Origin: Saccharina japonica
Lineage: Eukaryota > Sar > Phaeophyceae > Laminariales > Laminariaceae
Reading direction: 5' to 3'
DNA: 64,000 bases
Assembly: GCA_008828725.1 (NCBI GenBank)
Contig: MEHQ01002031.1
Location: 388,596-452,595 of the forward strand
The stretch's first letter is position 1. The number at the start of each line of letters is the position of its first letter. The position numbers and the translations under genes are program-made. A model generated the notes under the pieces. It searched no databases, was not told the origin of the DNA, and saw only the letters and a list, made by a program, of their open reading frames with translations. Of the stretch, positions 11,941 to 25,788 are shown one piece after another.

Positions 11941-13181
11941 GAAACAAGACAGCATTCCTCTCACAGAATGTCCTGTCGGGAACGGTGGAGCTACTTTTGG
12001 AACAGCACACTTAGCAGTCCGTACACTCGTACTCGTAGCTCGTTGATATGTGTTGTATGCGCTGTATGTATGTGCAGCATTTAATGAATTCGTTCTGGGC
12101 CGGGCAAACTGTAAGGCGTTGTCAATCAGACTCACAAACTGTCACAATTCCACGGCGACTGGTATTTCAACTCACAGACAGCGTCCACGCTTTTTTGTGG
12201 GTATTCGCATTATTGTTTTGTCCATACCGGTGTGAGTTTTGCTATTTGCGACACCAGTGTCTGTCGTACACCGCATTGTGCGAGGCACACACCCTGGATA
12301 GGCCAAGCACCACAACAAAATACAGGTAGGTGTGCTATAGCAGACAGCATACGTACGACAGCAGTAGTATAGTACGAACGAGTAGTAGTCGCACACGAGT
12401 ATTTAATACATGCAGCAGAAGAGTGTCTCCATTTATTTATGTTGGGGTCCGCTCCGTTCCTGGGCTCACAGTGTGTTTTATGTCTCATCTGCGACGTACT
12501 CGTGCCAGGTATGTAAATAAAAAAAGCTGCGTGCCAGAACGCTGTACGCTATACTTGGCGTGCGTCTCGAAACTTTTCGCATCGTCGATATGTTTCCACT
12601 GTCCATGAAAAATGTGCGCCCTGCGTCATTTTGCACTTGCAGCGTTTGGCACTGGGTCTGCCTTCAACAGCCAATAGAAGGACTCGCACGGCCTACTTCG
12701 CGGCAACACGGTGTTGACGTGTGCGTCTACTGTATATACAAGCACTAATAAACCCCTCCAAGGCGTCGTGTGGCCGGATACCGGGTGTGGTCGGATACCG
12801 GCTACGCTTCATTTGTCTGACCAAGTACCTGAACCACACCTCTCCCCCCGCCCTCTGATATCTTCCTGCTTCCTACACGCGGCAGTCCGTTTGGACGTTG
12901 GGGATGAAGCACGTACCGCACGGAATATTTTTTAACTTCTTCTGTCGCTGAAGAAACAAATAATTGCAAGGCTGTTCTGTCACCGCAAGATATTTCGAAG
13001 AAAACTCTTCCCACACAACTACCGTTATCACGTAAAGTTCCCTTTCGAAACACCCCTTCGGATACCACCACGAGGTACCACCCACCCAACACCCACACCG
13101 CCACATCGATCGGTACCCACAGGTGCACAGCCTCCATTGCTCAGTCACGCACTCACCCATCCGTTTTCCAGCATCGCCAAC

Positions 13182-13211
<30 letters not shown>
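13182..13211 (+). repeat. (CAG)n microsatellite
   Basis: About ten uninterrupted CAG units. No supported gene contains it. Confidence 0.9.
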
Positions 13212-13213
<2 letters not shown>

Positions 13214-13545
13214 CTCTACGAGTACGGAGAAAGGGATTGCGACATCGGCAGCCAGGTTTGAAGTCTTCGACTCGTGAAGACAAGCAGGTGAGAGCCATGT
13301 CAGAAGACGTGTACTCGTATTGCGGATCAGACAGATAGGTGGGATTCGCTTCCCGGACCTTCCCCATACTCACGTAAGACATGTCGGTGTTTTATACCCT
13401 GAACCCCGCACCGCACTCTGTAGTGTTCGTATCTCTTCACCTCATACGAGTAGCAAAGTAAGAGAACTTATTGTACCAGGTGTCGAAAACACGTACTCGT
13501 ATGTACGTGCAGCAGCAGCACAGTAGTAGTCCTGCTGTACTACTG

Positions 13546-13628
13546 TACCACTTTGGGCGGAAATATAAGGAGCGTTGTATCATAAATATGAAGAATAAAC
13601 AGTCCTTATATTTTCGCCCGGTGTGGTG
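13546..13628. repeat. Rep-E palindrome, copy 1
   Basis: An 83-bp imperfect palindrome. The left arm TACCACTTTGGGCGGAAATA pairs with a right arm ending CCCGGTGTGGTG, with an AT-rich loop. Same design as 20141-20224 and 23437-23519. Confidence 0.65.
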
Positions 13629-14111
13629 CGTCGTTTTCAGTACGTACGAGTACGTACACACAACACCTGGTGCAATGTTGATGTTTGCGACTGGCCCCGC
13701 GGGCATGCTGGCTTCTTCTTCTTCTTGGCAACCACGGCGTTGCACGTATGATGCGATGTAGGCGCGCAGCCTCTTGAACCGGTGTATGGTAGCGTGTGCT
13801 AATCTGTGGTACTGCTGTGTATCCGATCTTTGTTTACAGAGAGGCAAGGCAACTTCTCATATTTTATCGAAAGTCCACAAAAGAACAAATCTCATAATTT
13901 TAGCACGGGACCGGGTAGAACCTAGCCCCACACCCCGCAGTAATGACAGCCCTCGCGGCCAAAGCGCGGAAAAGACAAGCACGGCAGTCGACCAGCAGTC
14001 GACCAGCTATCGACGGGAAGACGTATGTATGTACAGGCGTGTGCATGTACAATGTACCAGGTACGGATGATGTACTGCTGTTGTACAGAGCAAACTTGAA
14101 ATCTACGGAGT

Positions 14112-14228
14112 ATTAAATAAAATTATTATAAATACGTCAGCTGTGAGTTCAACCGATTGAATAGTAGATACTCAACTTTGCGAGCTGCGTAGAATTTTTG
14201 TTCTATGTGTTATTTGTGGTATTGGTGT
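14112..14228 (+). repeat. Rep-F, 117-bp exact repeat, copy 1
   Basis: Base-for-base identical to 39985-40101. Begins ATTAAATAAAATTATTATAA and ends GTGGTATTGGTGT. AT-rich, without terminal inverted repeats that I can see. Confidence 0.85.
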
Positions 14229-14974
14229 AGGCTTCGTGATGTACTAGGAACCTAGTAGTTTATTATGAAAGAGTAATTACAAAATGTACCAGTGTACTCT
14301 GTAAATGTATGTCCGCAAAAAAGCGCAACAGACATCCTCTTGCATCATTTGTATTATGTTTCATTTCAGAATCCGTTTTATTACTTTTTTCGTTTTTCGT
14401 TTTTCTTTTTTCTCGTGTCTTTGTGTACTCGTACCCAGTACGTTGGCATTTCACTTCCTCTCCCCGTTAATTTGCGGTTATTTTCGCTTAGATAGTGTGT
14501 CTGTCTCACAGTTGGTGACCACAGGATTTGTATCTCTCTTATGATATAATTCGGAATCAGGACAGACACTGGGTGTACTGATGGAGTTGGGTAGAAATAC
14601 CGGACGGCATTATGATAACGCAAGTTATGTGATACCTACGTTACCCGAAATACGCCGTTTAAACGTCAAGGTCAGACTTCGACTCGTCGTTTTCGGCACT
14701 CAACGCTTATTGAGCTTCACGGGGTCACGATTCGGGGGTAACCTATTTTGGGGAACAAAAATCTCGCCGACATCGTGTGCGTCATACAGCGCACTATCGC
14801 CTCCTTCCTGGTGCATTGATGTCCGCCTTTGCCTCCAGTACATTTGACTATAGAGCATATTGGTGACCAAAGTCCGACAATAACCCCAAGCCCGGCGGCG
14901 ATGTAAAAACGTGCGCTGCTGCTCTGCTGTGTGCACCCCTCTTATGCAACCAGGGGCGCGACCAACAAATGATA
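14229..14974. other. Intergenic upstream of the LRR gene
   Basis: Contains a T-rich tract with CGTTTTTCG at 14385-14415 and a dispersed repeat at 14497-14580 that reappears inverted at 52133-52212 (CAGTGTCTGTCCTGATTCC). No gene recognised. Confidence 0.45.
14497..14580 (+). repeat. Dispersed repeat shared with 52133-52212
   Basis: GTCTGTCTCACAGTTGGTGA and GGAATCAGGACAGACACTGG match, in inverted orientation, the sequence at 52133-52212 with small gaps. Confidence 0.6.
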
Positions 14975-15063
14975 TACCCTTTCTACCGTTGAACGTCCCC
15001 TTTCTCCCGTTGAACGCTCCCTCTTTCCTTTTGCCGCAGAACCCGCAACCGCCACCACCCACC
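14975..15063 (+). promoter_or_regulatory. Pyrimidine-rich 5' leader of the LRR gene
   Basis: Directly upstream of the LRR-gene ATG is a CT-rich tract holding two near-copies of a CCTTTCT(A/C)CCGTTGAACG unit, then CCGCCACCACCCACC before the ATG. Such tracts are common at initiator-type start sites. No TATA box is evident. The transcription start is inferred only. Confidence 0.3.
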
Positions 15064-18000
15064 ATGAAGGTATACCAGTGCGCTGCTTCGATGGCGCTGG
15101 CCCTCCTTGCCCTGCTGGCCGCCGACCACATGCCCGCCGCTGAGGCCGCGCGCGAGTCCATGACGATCGAGGCGGGCGGCATCACTTTCAAGGTCGACCG
15201 ATACGACGACGGGCGTAGCAAGCCTTACAAGGTCACCTTCACCGACGACGGGGTGAAGTCCACCTACCGGTTCAACGCGGCCGGGTTCGTCACCAACATC
15301 GTCGTCGGGTCCGAAAAGTACAAGGTGCAGTACGAGTCGAACGGAGACCTGTCCAAGGTCAAGCGCACGTCGTCCGGAAGGCGCGGTCTGCTCGTTGGTG
15401 CCGAGGGCCAGAACGAAGAAGCCGAGGATGGACTGCTGGTTGGCGGTGATGGGCTGGGTCTTCTGCAGGTCAACGACAACCATCGCCGCCTCTACGCTTG
15501 CGATGATTGTGTCGAGGCGTGGGACGCGGTGTGCGACGACGGGGTGCCTTCCTTGTGCGACCTCGTGGACTACGGACGTCCCATAACGTCGGCGGCGGCG
15601 GCATCGATCGCCACGATGTGCGACGTGATGGGAGGGGGGGCTTGCTCCAGCTCTGGAGGCCCGGAAGCCTGCTCGGGTCAGTGTGAAAGTGATGATGATG
15701 GTACTGACGACAAAGGTGAGCTATGTACTGTAGCCATTGAAATGTAAACTCATTACTATGCATAGGTATACAGTGCTAATTCCACTACTACTTTGTGCAC
15801 GATGTGGTTTTAGCTTACCCCTCGTACGTACGTAGCTCGGTTGCAAATACCACACAGGAATCCACGGCAGCATATCCGGAAAACCAAAGCGCTACAAACG
15901 CAAGACAAGCTTTCTCCTGTACGGATCGTCAACGTGTGTTGGAAACGGACTACAAAAGTGCAATAAGTAAAGTGCAAGTGTAGTTTCTTCAATTATTATT
16001 TTGTTGCGTTGGTACTTCCATAGACTGCACATTTACAGTACGTAGCCAACTGCGTCACGCGCGACCCAACCCTGCACTGAGCAAAACCTACAGCCAGAAT
16101 AACAACCCTCCACCCAGAGGGTTTGGAAGAGATTCATCATTTTCTTGCCGCTTGCAAATTATTGCATGTCGCAGTCCTGAACTCCTGTCTGGACAGCACA
16201 AGCGACAACTACGTGTGCGCTTTCACCGGGATTACCACCATGTGAGACAAAGTGACTGCTAACGCCGGCCACCTTACAGTAGTACGGATCAAACAGGCCA
16301 CACCCACAACCCAACTGTAGATCGCGTATTAATTTTGGAGATCAAAAGGGGTAGGGCGTCATCAGAGTACAAACGGATCAGACGCTATCCATGGAATGTT
16401 CATCGGATCTTAAGAAGATATTGGCAACTGACAACCTCATAATACGTTAGGGGCCTAACCCCTTCGGCTTACTTAATATTTTTGATGTCTGCCGTCCTAA
16501 CGCCACGTTCATTCACAGTGGAGTACACTGGTAGTAGCGATGGGTCTGCCGTACGTAGGCTATGACGGTGAACTCTGGAGTACGTACTTGAAGGTTTCGT
16601 TCCAGACAGCTAGTCCGGAGCATCGGTTGGTCTACGGTATATTCGCGAAAATCACAAGAGACCTGACATTTCGGGCCCGGTGTGCCGCATACCGTGGGCT
16701 GTTCTTGTTTTCGCTTTGCTTTATCCTGTACGTACGCATTTCAAACGAGTAGCGCCTGGTTTGAACGTCTCCGGCGCGTGCCGTGGGCTGTAAGTAAGGC
16801 ATGCCTCGGCTGGACTTAAAGTCTTTAGATATTCGTTGCGTGGTGGAATAAGCCAACAAACTGAATATACTGTTGTATCTTGTCAATAAAAAGCACACAC
16901 GCGACGAGCCGCAAATGCAACAGTCAGATAGGCGCATAGACGTGGACTCCTCGTATTGCCTCTCACAACCAACTTTTGTTACAGTACCTAGCCAACTAAT
17001 TACTAGTCGGCATTTGTAGTCAACCGACTCGTAGCCCCAACAAGAGCACTTTGGTGTCTCGTTAGTGCTCGCCTCTTGCGAAGCGCAACTAACCGCCCAA
17101 CCGCACCGTTCAATTTGACGCACCAAATGAAGCGACTTGACGAGCTGCGCCTTCGTCGACGGTGATGCGGAGGACCTCCCGGGGTGCTTCGAGACCTTCG
17201 GCAAGAAAAACATCGAGCGCTTGTAAGTTGAAACCTCAGCGCACCCAACCAACTAGGTTTACAGTTAATTGCCTCCAAGGGCACCATTGCATTGCTCAAC
17301 GGTACTCTACGGTAAGATACGTTAAGCATATCCTACGATACCATCGCATGAGTCGATATTGGTTTTACGGTAAGGTGCGGTGCGATGCGGTGCGGTGCAG
17401 AGATCCGTTGACCAGTCAGGGTATAGTACAGTAGTTAAATCCAACCACCGGTATGCCGAATAGCCCCATCTTAACTCTACGGTAAGTTGTGCCGCAGGGA
17501 TCAGTGAATTGGGTAGGTTTCGGTTAACTCCAACGATACTGTCGGGATGAGAGCACATCGACAACATACCAAGCAATTTCACCGTTAGCATACATTGCCC
17601 GTCTGGGCCGCTCGGGTGTTATTTCCACTCGTTGTGGTAGCACGTACGAAGTATTTGTATGGTGTTGATATGGTTTTCCGCGCAACTTGGCATCGCGAAC
17701 AAAGTGGTGCATGGTAAACTGTGGTACTGCTCCACCCTCTGTTTCATCCGCGATACACGTCGTCAATCTCGTAGCTTGTGGGCGCTATACGCTCTCTATA
17801 TGGTAGCCTGTAACGACCCCTGGGCGTCTTGCGTGTGTCGCTAGGCTGTGGAAAAAGAAGGGTCCGTCACGACGCACGTAACAACGCTATACAAAACATG
17901 CGAACGATTAAGAGTGACACGAATACACACATGCCAAGTTGAGATATTAATGACACATCCGACCTTGCGCTCTAAATGCTCTAAATGCTCTAAATGGTGA

Positions 18001-21000
18001 CAGCTATAGTTGGAAGTGGAAGATGGGGGGCTGAAGAGGTGATGTCGCTTTCGTTCAACTAGACGAAGCTTAACTAAGACGATTATTCGAGATCAGGAAT
18101 TGTTCGAGAGCACTATGTTTATGTTGTTGTAGAGAGGCGTTTGGCCTATATAGATATATACGTACAGTACAACAAGCACATTTTTCAAGACTGACTTTGT
18201 ATCGTTGATTCGATCGTTGTTCGCCCCCAAAAACTACGACGTTCTTGGACCACTTGGACGAAACTAAAAACAGGTGGCTTTCCTTCCATGACGGCTTGAC
18301 GACCTTACCCGTTGGCCTATTCACTGGGCTCAGTTCGTTGGTTGACATGTGAGTGGACGACTGGATCTACCAGCACCATGGCCATCGCTGAACACAATCC
18401 AAGCGCTTCTTACACCTCCGTTGAGCACTCGCAATACGGCATGCCCCGTTTTCACCCCCTAAGCCGCGATCGTTCCAAGTACAACAGAATACATTACTAC
18501 GATGAGGTCTTCGATGAGGTCCTCCTCCCACCTCGCTGCCAACGACGTCTGTCGTATTAGCGATCTGTCACCAAAAAGCGAGCACCAGTCACGGGTGTAC
18601 GGCCGACGGAATCCACACTAAAAAATACCGGTAGCACTAGTTACGGCTATAGCAAGCGTCCGGCACGGCGGTATTTTCGGAATTTGACGTTCATCCTACC
18701 CCTGAACTGCCGTCGTTAGGCATCGAATGTGTGTTTTCCTGCTCGCTTCTCTTCATTTCCGAGAAGGGTATTAGTAATGTGTACGTGGGCGTCGATCGGC
18801 GTGATGCTGTTCGGACTTGGTACCTCACGTTGTGGATTCATAGCACATGTTGTTCTGGCAGCCATTGTCGTCATCATGCAACTGATGCGACTGTTCCACA
18901 ACATCGGACAGATTGCGGCCTACCGTAGATCATTTAGATCCTGTATTGGCTGTTATGATATAAAGTGTGCAAGATGTATATCCTACAAATCCCACCGGAT
19001 AAAACCGTGCGCAAGGGCCGCGCCATATGTACAGATCTCACCCGGAAAAAAATCATTTTAAATCGTTTAGATAGAAAATGCGGGGAACATCGTGAGTATT
19101 CAAACCGACCTACCATGAAGACGAACACTATTTGTTTACACCATTACACGTACCAACCAATCGGCGGCAATTCATCACCGGTGGCAATCCGTGACCGATC
19201 CTGGCATCGCCTACTGAGTTAAAACGCGATTCCGCCGGTGGTGGGGGGGGGTAGATACTTGTGACCGTCACGGCTCGGTCCGAAAACTACGGAGCTGCCG
19301 AGCATACGAAAGCCTCCTGCGAGATGAACTAGAGAGTAAAAGTTCCGACCGCAACAACAACAACAACAACAGCAATGCCCTGTTCCCTAACCTCCTCCCG
19401 CCGCGGCTCGGACGTCTCGTAGACCAATGGCTCGGGAGGAGTAGGTGTCTGGGAACAGTTGAAACGCTAACCCCTCATCTATTATATTTCCCCGCGAAAC
19501 TTGACAGTAAAACAGTGCACAAAAGCAGTGAACCAAACGAATGGTATGCATGCATGCAGGCGGACTTTGAGCTGGATGTGCTGCCGTGGGCTCTTCGTGT
19601 TGTTGGCGACCGTTCCATTTCCTTCACCTCGTTGTCCTCACTTCACCTCCATCGCTTCAATTTCGAACGTCTGATGTTTTGCCAGGGATTTGTCCTACAA
19701 CGGTCTGGAGTGGCTGCCCGTGGGCGCTTTCACGGGGCTGACGGAGGTCGTCAAACTGTGAGTTAACGCTTGCTTTGCTTGTTCGCGACACACACATATG
19801 CATCATACGGACAAACAGCACCTGTTCCCTCCCCATGTGCCGTTTCATTTCGTTGACGATTACGTACGGACAGACAGGCGCCTTACTCCCTGCCCTGTGA
19901 AGTTTCGTAGCATCTGCGGTTCATCGCTAGAGCGTGATTCGGTAGAGCATCATTCAGTAGAGCACCATTCAGTAGAGCACCATTCGGTAGAGCATCATTC
20001 GGTAGAGCATCATTCGTTAGAGCATCATTCGGTAGAGCATCATTCGGTAGACAAGTCAGTATTTCGAGAAAGATTGTGCGTGTTTGGCTTCAGGGAGGCC
20101 GCACGAGACAAAGGCGCACTTTTTACGGTAGCAGTGCACCTACCACTCTTGACCCGCAATATAAGGCCTATTCCGATTGAATGTTGATACACAAACGTTC
20201 CTTATATTCCGGTTCAGAGTGGTAGCCTTTTAGGAGGCTCCTCGCCTAGGGAGTAGCTCCATACTATTACTACTGTACGTCACCCAAAACCTGCCTCTGA
20301 GAAAAAATGAACGCTTAACCCGACATTGTAAAAACCGAATGTGATTCTAGCGATGAGGCATGTTTTATTGGGTAGGTTCTCAGGTGGGAGGCCCCGCCCC
20401 AATAGCAAGAAATCTACTGCCCAGAAAGTGGTGCCCCTGTCGCGACACGCCTCCAAACATGGAACTATCGGCAATGATACCCCTAGCCTCTAGGCTTAGG
20501 TCTATCAACAGCACCAGCCGTGCCGTCCGCCCGTGGCAGCCCCATCAGATATACTCGCGCGCTTATGCATGTTGCTAGCCGAAGACACGATCGGATGTAC
20601 GTACACGTCTATCGCCCTTCCTGGTGTATTCAGCACGTACTAGAAAGTGTCATTCCGTCGGTAGGGAGCCATGCTGGGCGTCCCGTCGGTCGCAATGCAA
20701 AACAGAACTGCTCTCCTTCTTAGAACTCGGCGAATCTTACTCCTCCGCGTTTTCCCCCGAAGCGCAATGACGGGGGTGGTATTAATATCAGTGTCGGCAT
20801 TACGTAAGGCGCGTGCTATGATAGAAGTATGATAGCACGTTTCGGTTGAAACGCGTTCTGAACGATCTATTAAAGTATTAAAGTATTAAAGTATTAAAGG
20901 CCCCTTATCCCTACGTAAATCGCCGGACTTTCTTTTTCGCGCTGCAACGTATTTCACTGCTGTATGCTTACTTAAAGCACTTTGCAGCACGTTTATTTCC

Positions 21001-24000
21001 CAAAACAAAATTTGGGTGAGGTATAGAGCTTCTCAAGTGATAAGTGACCACCCTTATGAGGCAAAAAAAACATGGTGCACCTCTACCGTACCATGCGTCT
21101 CAAGTCGGCTTACCCCGGGATCACCCAAAGGTGTCTTCATGTTGTGCGAAGTATCTACTTTGTGGTGGAGATAAGGCACCGGATGGGTGTGACCGGGGCT
21201 ATGTGAGGCTTTAGATATCAGGCGCACAAACTAAACTTTTGTGGACTACTACTACTGTACTGTTGGTCGCGTGCATGTGTTCTGCAGTCGGCAACGTTTT
21301 TGTGGCTCCCTTTTTGACAGCAGCAGTGTTTTCAGCCTTTTGAACTTGGATGAAGATGGCATGGTGCCAACATCACTCTTGTGCATCTAACCGTTTCCCC
21401 TATATTGTATGTGCGATTCGTCCTTTGCCGACCGTTGTACGCGACGCCCCGTCGCACAGAGAGATCCACTACAGCAAGCTGGAAGCTCTGCCCGAGGGAC
21501 TTTTCTCTGAGATGACTAAATTGGAGCAGTTGTGAGTAATGTGTTTTTACGAAGAAGGCCGGAAGTGTGAAAACTGTTTCGTTTTTCGTTTTATTACAGG
21601 GGGGGGTATAGTAAACATCATACAATAGGACCAACTATTGTTCGTAAAAATACATAAATATATATATACGTATATATTATATATATATATATATCTGTGT
21701 CTGCTGTAGGTCCTATTTACTAGTGCTTACTATGGCCTCCCGTAATAGCGCCTGCTATAGTTCAGTCCGTATCGGTACAAATTACAACGTACGGTCAACA
21801 CCATCAAGGCCCAAAGTTCTGCGTACGTATTCGGTACTGCTGTAGGTCCTTCGCGTTGTGGATAGCGCAAAACAATCAAATGCTGTGAGATGCGACCCTG
21901 CAACGTTTATGCACATGTCGGCAGTAGTTCGGTAGGTGCACATCGAGCGCTACGAGCACGTGGTGCGAACATGCAAGCTGCAGTGGGATTGTGACTAAAA
22001 AGGGGGAAATGCTTTAGTATACGAGTAGGCAGAAAGGGTTAACTTAATGAATTGTCGTTTGTGATGTTCGGAGACTTTTTACAATAACAACGCTTCTTCA
22101 TTCCACTACCCGTACACTATAGTAGTACCAACGACACTGTCGGGCGTGGCATGGCAAGCGTCAACACACGAGAAAGAAAGCCGTACTGCCCCGACCTATT
22201 ATTGACGACGGGGTGATTGCGTTGTGGGATGCTATACAGAGCACTTCCCTTAACACGCACTATTACAGGGAACCATAGTAAACAGGACCAAATATTGTGA
22301 GTAAAAATACGGAAATATATAGGTTTTTGTGTGCACCGTAGGTCCTATTTACTATGGCCCCCGGTGATACGAGTACTGTACATGGATGTACGGTAGCCGC
22401 TAAACTCGTGCTAAACATGCTCGTAGCCCATTGACGAAGACCGTCCGATCGTTGGCAGTGACGCACATGTACATCAGAAAATCCCCCTTCGATTGTTTGG
22501 CGGTGACCGCTTGGTTTCCCCCGCCCGCAGCTATGTTGCAAAATTTCACCCTCGCTGCCTCCACCGGCGAAGAAGGTGTCTTTTGTATTCCTTCCCTCGA
22601 GGGTTTGCCTTTTGTTTGGGGCAATAGCACGTTACGGTCACCTACGTATATACCTTTGCACTGCAGGACACGCCCCCCCTTCGCCTAACTCAACATACAT
22701 ACCTGGTTCGTACTACAGTATACCGGTATAATATGCTGCACGCGAACCATTACGGGGGGGCATAGTAAGCAGGACCAAATATTGTTACAGTAGTGAAAAA
22801 AACGTAAATGTATAGGTTTTTGTCTGTACCGCAGGTCCTATTTACTAGTATTTACTATGGTGTCCCGTAATACACTACGTACTGCTACGTAAAAAGGCAC
22901 TATACTGTACTATCTTATGATCGGCCTATTCCGGAAGTAAGTGCATTCTTGTTTTCCTGGCGCATGCCCTCTGCTATTATACGACGCGTACAATACCACA
23001 CTTCCACCTAAAAAAACAAAATGTCTTGTGATTTGCCTGTTCCGCCGGTTCCCGTGCCCTCCCCGTGACCCTTCCCCGATCGGTCGAACGTTCATACCAT
23101 GACATTTTTTTTTTCGTTTTTTTTTGTTTTTTGTTTTTCAGGGTGGTGTCGTCTTCTTTCCTCACGTCCTTGCCGGCCGACATCTTCACACCTCTCACCA
23201 ACCTGCAGATCCTGTGAGTGCCGCAAGTACGCATGTATATGCCGTAGGATACATGGAACTGGGACTGGAACGAGCAAAGATAAGCCGTGGTGGGGACGCC
23301 GCAAACGTATGGTAGTCGTAACCAAAGCGTTTTTTGTCGGTTACGAAAGTGACGCTCGTAGAGTTCACCGTTGGCCCGCTTCTTTCTCGACGTTCCAACA
23401 TAGAAAATGTGACTACTACCTGTTGTTGCTGCTGTATACCACTCTGGGCGGGAATTTAAGGTCCGTTGGTATATTAGTATGAAGACCAAGCGACCCTTAT
23501 ATCTACGCCCAGAGTGGTACACCGTACGGATTCAGAGATTCTCGCTTCACAAGAAGTACTTGTACCAGGTGTTCGATGTCTTGTATCTTGCTCGTTGTGA
23601 GTGGCGCTACTGTACTGTAGATTGCCTCGCAGAACTATCATGGTCCGCATCTTGAGGACCGTTGGGGACACCCTTCCGGGCCAGATTGTACCTCTACATG
23701 TAAATATCATACCAGCTATATAGGGGTGGATATCAGTCGTGTTGACAGCATCATACACATCCAAACAAGTTTTACAGGCTGAAGTGTCTCTCCGAGTTTC
23801 GTCTAAATGTTTTTGTCGTTTCTTGATCAATCCTTCACCCTTACCCTATGCGACTGCTGCTGCTGCTGCTTTGCGCGCGTTTTCATTGGACGATACCGGT
23901 GCCTACCCACCTACCTACCTGGCGTGCAGCGACTTGAGCATAACACCGACGCTGCAGTGCGTGCCTTCCTCGTGAGTACCGACCGACCGACCGATGCGTC

Positions 24001-25753
24001 GACGAGACGATGCACGTAACACTTTATTTGACGTATGTGTTGCTTATGACGCGTGCCACGATGGAGGCAGGTATACCTTTTTTGGCTGGATGGTGTTCTG
24101 AATGGTCGTGCTCCCGTCACCCAAAATGGTCGGACGTTCATCCCCGTGTTGAGATAATGTCCATTGTTCATTTTATACTTACAGCAGTAGGCCATGGAAT
24201 TGTTCATCGGGGTAACGCTTTTGTTTTCGTCTAAAAATCCGTTTTTAGACTACTGCAGGTATAGAGGTCCTCCTCAAGTCACCACCCTCAGAAGGCAGAA
24301 ACATGATAGTGCACCTGCATGCAGGCTACCGCAGCATGCATCATATTATGTATGAGACTGGGTGCAAGATGGGTGCAGGAACAACAGCATCGTTGTACGA
24401 GTCAGTAAGATGCTACAGTTAGTTGTAGCATGCCCCTCGGCTGGCGTTGGTAACGGTTGTCGCGCAGCACGTGTTTCTACACCTACCTCGGACTGAGTTT
24501 CCTTCATCAAGGTTCCGATCAATTTTTCGTATGGCCGCCCCACTATTGGGGCGGCTGGGGGGGTATGTGGGGTGGAAACAGTAAACCCTAATTGACATAT
24601 TATAGTGAGACTTGCTTTGTGTTTACGAGAGAGGTAGCGAAAATAGACAAAACTTCTGCTGTGACCAGCCGGACTTTCCCACAAGTTCATGTCACCCTCT
24701 TGTGGAGACCTTCCTTCCTGCCTGCCTGCCTGCCTGCCCCCCCACAGCCCGAACCTTTTCCCCTGCCCTCTGTTCGCAATATGAAACGTCCAAACACAGG
24801 TCTGCGACGACCATTAGGCTGTCTTCCGATGCTATTCTGAACGGGACCTGCGGTAAGATTTGGGCCCGTCGAATAATTTCACCGATCCTCGTAGTTGATC
24901 TAGCTCGTGATACCCCAGTGGGAGCCGTGTACTCTGCGTGATCGAGCACATGTCTCCTGGGCAAAATATATATGTATTGTACACAGACGCTGCACAACAT
25001 ACTCAAACGGCAGGTGAGGATTCACACGGTGCAGATCGTGATAGGTCTGAAGCGTGAGCCATTTCAGCTATTGCCCTTGCCGCACCTTAGCCGGCGCCAC
25101 GCAAATACCTTCTGGATAGTCCTCCACCTTGAGACTTGAACATCTCGATCGTCCAACACCGCTGACACGAGCTGTCGCCGTAGAGGCTACCAACTTCCCG
25201 TAGTACCAACATCGCAGCCACGAGCTGTAGGGTACCAGGTATATGCTATGCAGTCCGTGAAGACGTTGGGTCGTCTCTTCGTTTCTGATTGCGCCGCCTA
25301 GAGATGCAATCGTATACGTGCCTCCCGCGGCCTGGTGGTACCCACTACTAAGACTTGAGCCCTCCCACTATATATTGTGAGCGATTCGAAGTGCAAAACG
25401 CCCTCCACAAATCGAAACCTTAGTTGAGTAGGTGGCCGGGGCCCCCCCTTGCACTACGTGGGCGTAAAACGAAACCCTTGTAGAGATGTTGAACAACTAT
25501 CCATAGCAAACCCTATAAGGTGTCGATCGTCTCTGAATTCGGTACGCCTGACGGTGTGCTACATCATTGTTCGGTGTATCCGTAAGGAGGTTTTAGCGCC
25601 CACTACATTGTGCACGGGGGGGGGGGGAAGTCCCCCCCTACCTGTATAGGAAAAAACAAAGCTTGCGCCTTTTTCACCGTGCTTCATTTGGCGTGAATGA
25701 ATGATGAAGAGGCGTTGCTACTACTGCTACTACTGCTACTACTGCTACTACTG

Positions 25754-25788
<35 letters not shown>

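Larger units (their letters stand above)
11441..13545. other. No gene recognised
   Basis: Rep-H copy at 11868-11940. A (CAG)n run of about ten units lies at 13182-13211; on either strand it sits in frames without other support. The 169-codon minus-strand frame at 12873-13382 is dominated by this run. No domain or splice chain seen. Confidence 0.4.

Noticed and set aside
18729-19061. Hydrophobic frame resembling a membrane segment in an LRR-gene intron
   Set aside because: No acceptor and donor pair fits the phase of neighbouring exons, and the LRR chain is already continuous without it.
19924-20052. CRISPR-like array
   Set aside because: Units are contiguous 15-mers without spacers, in a eukaryotic intron.
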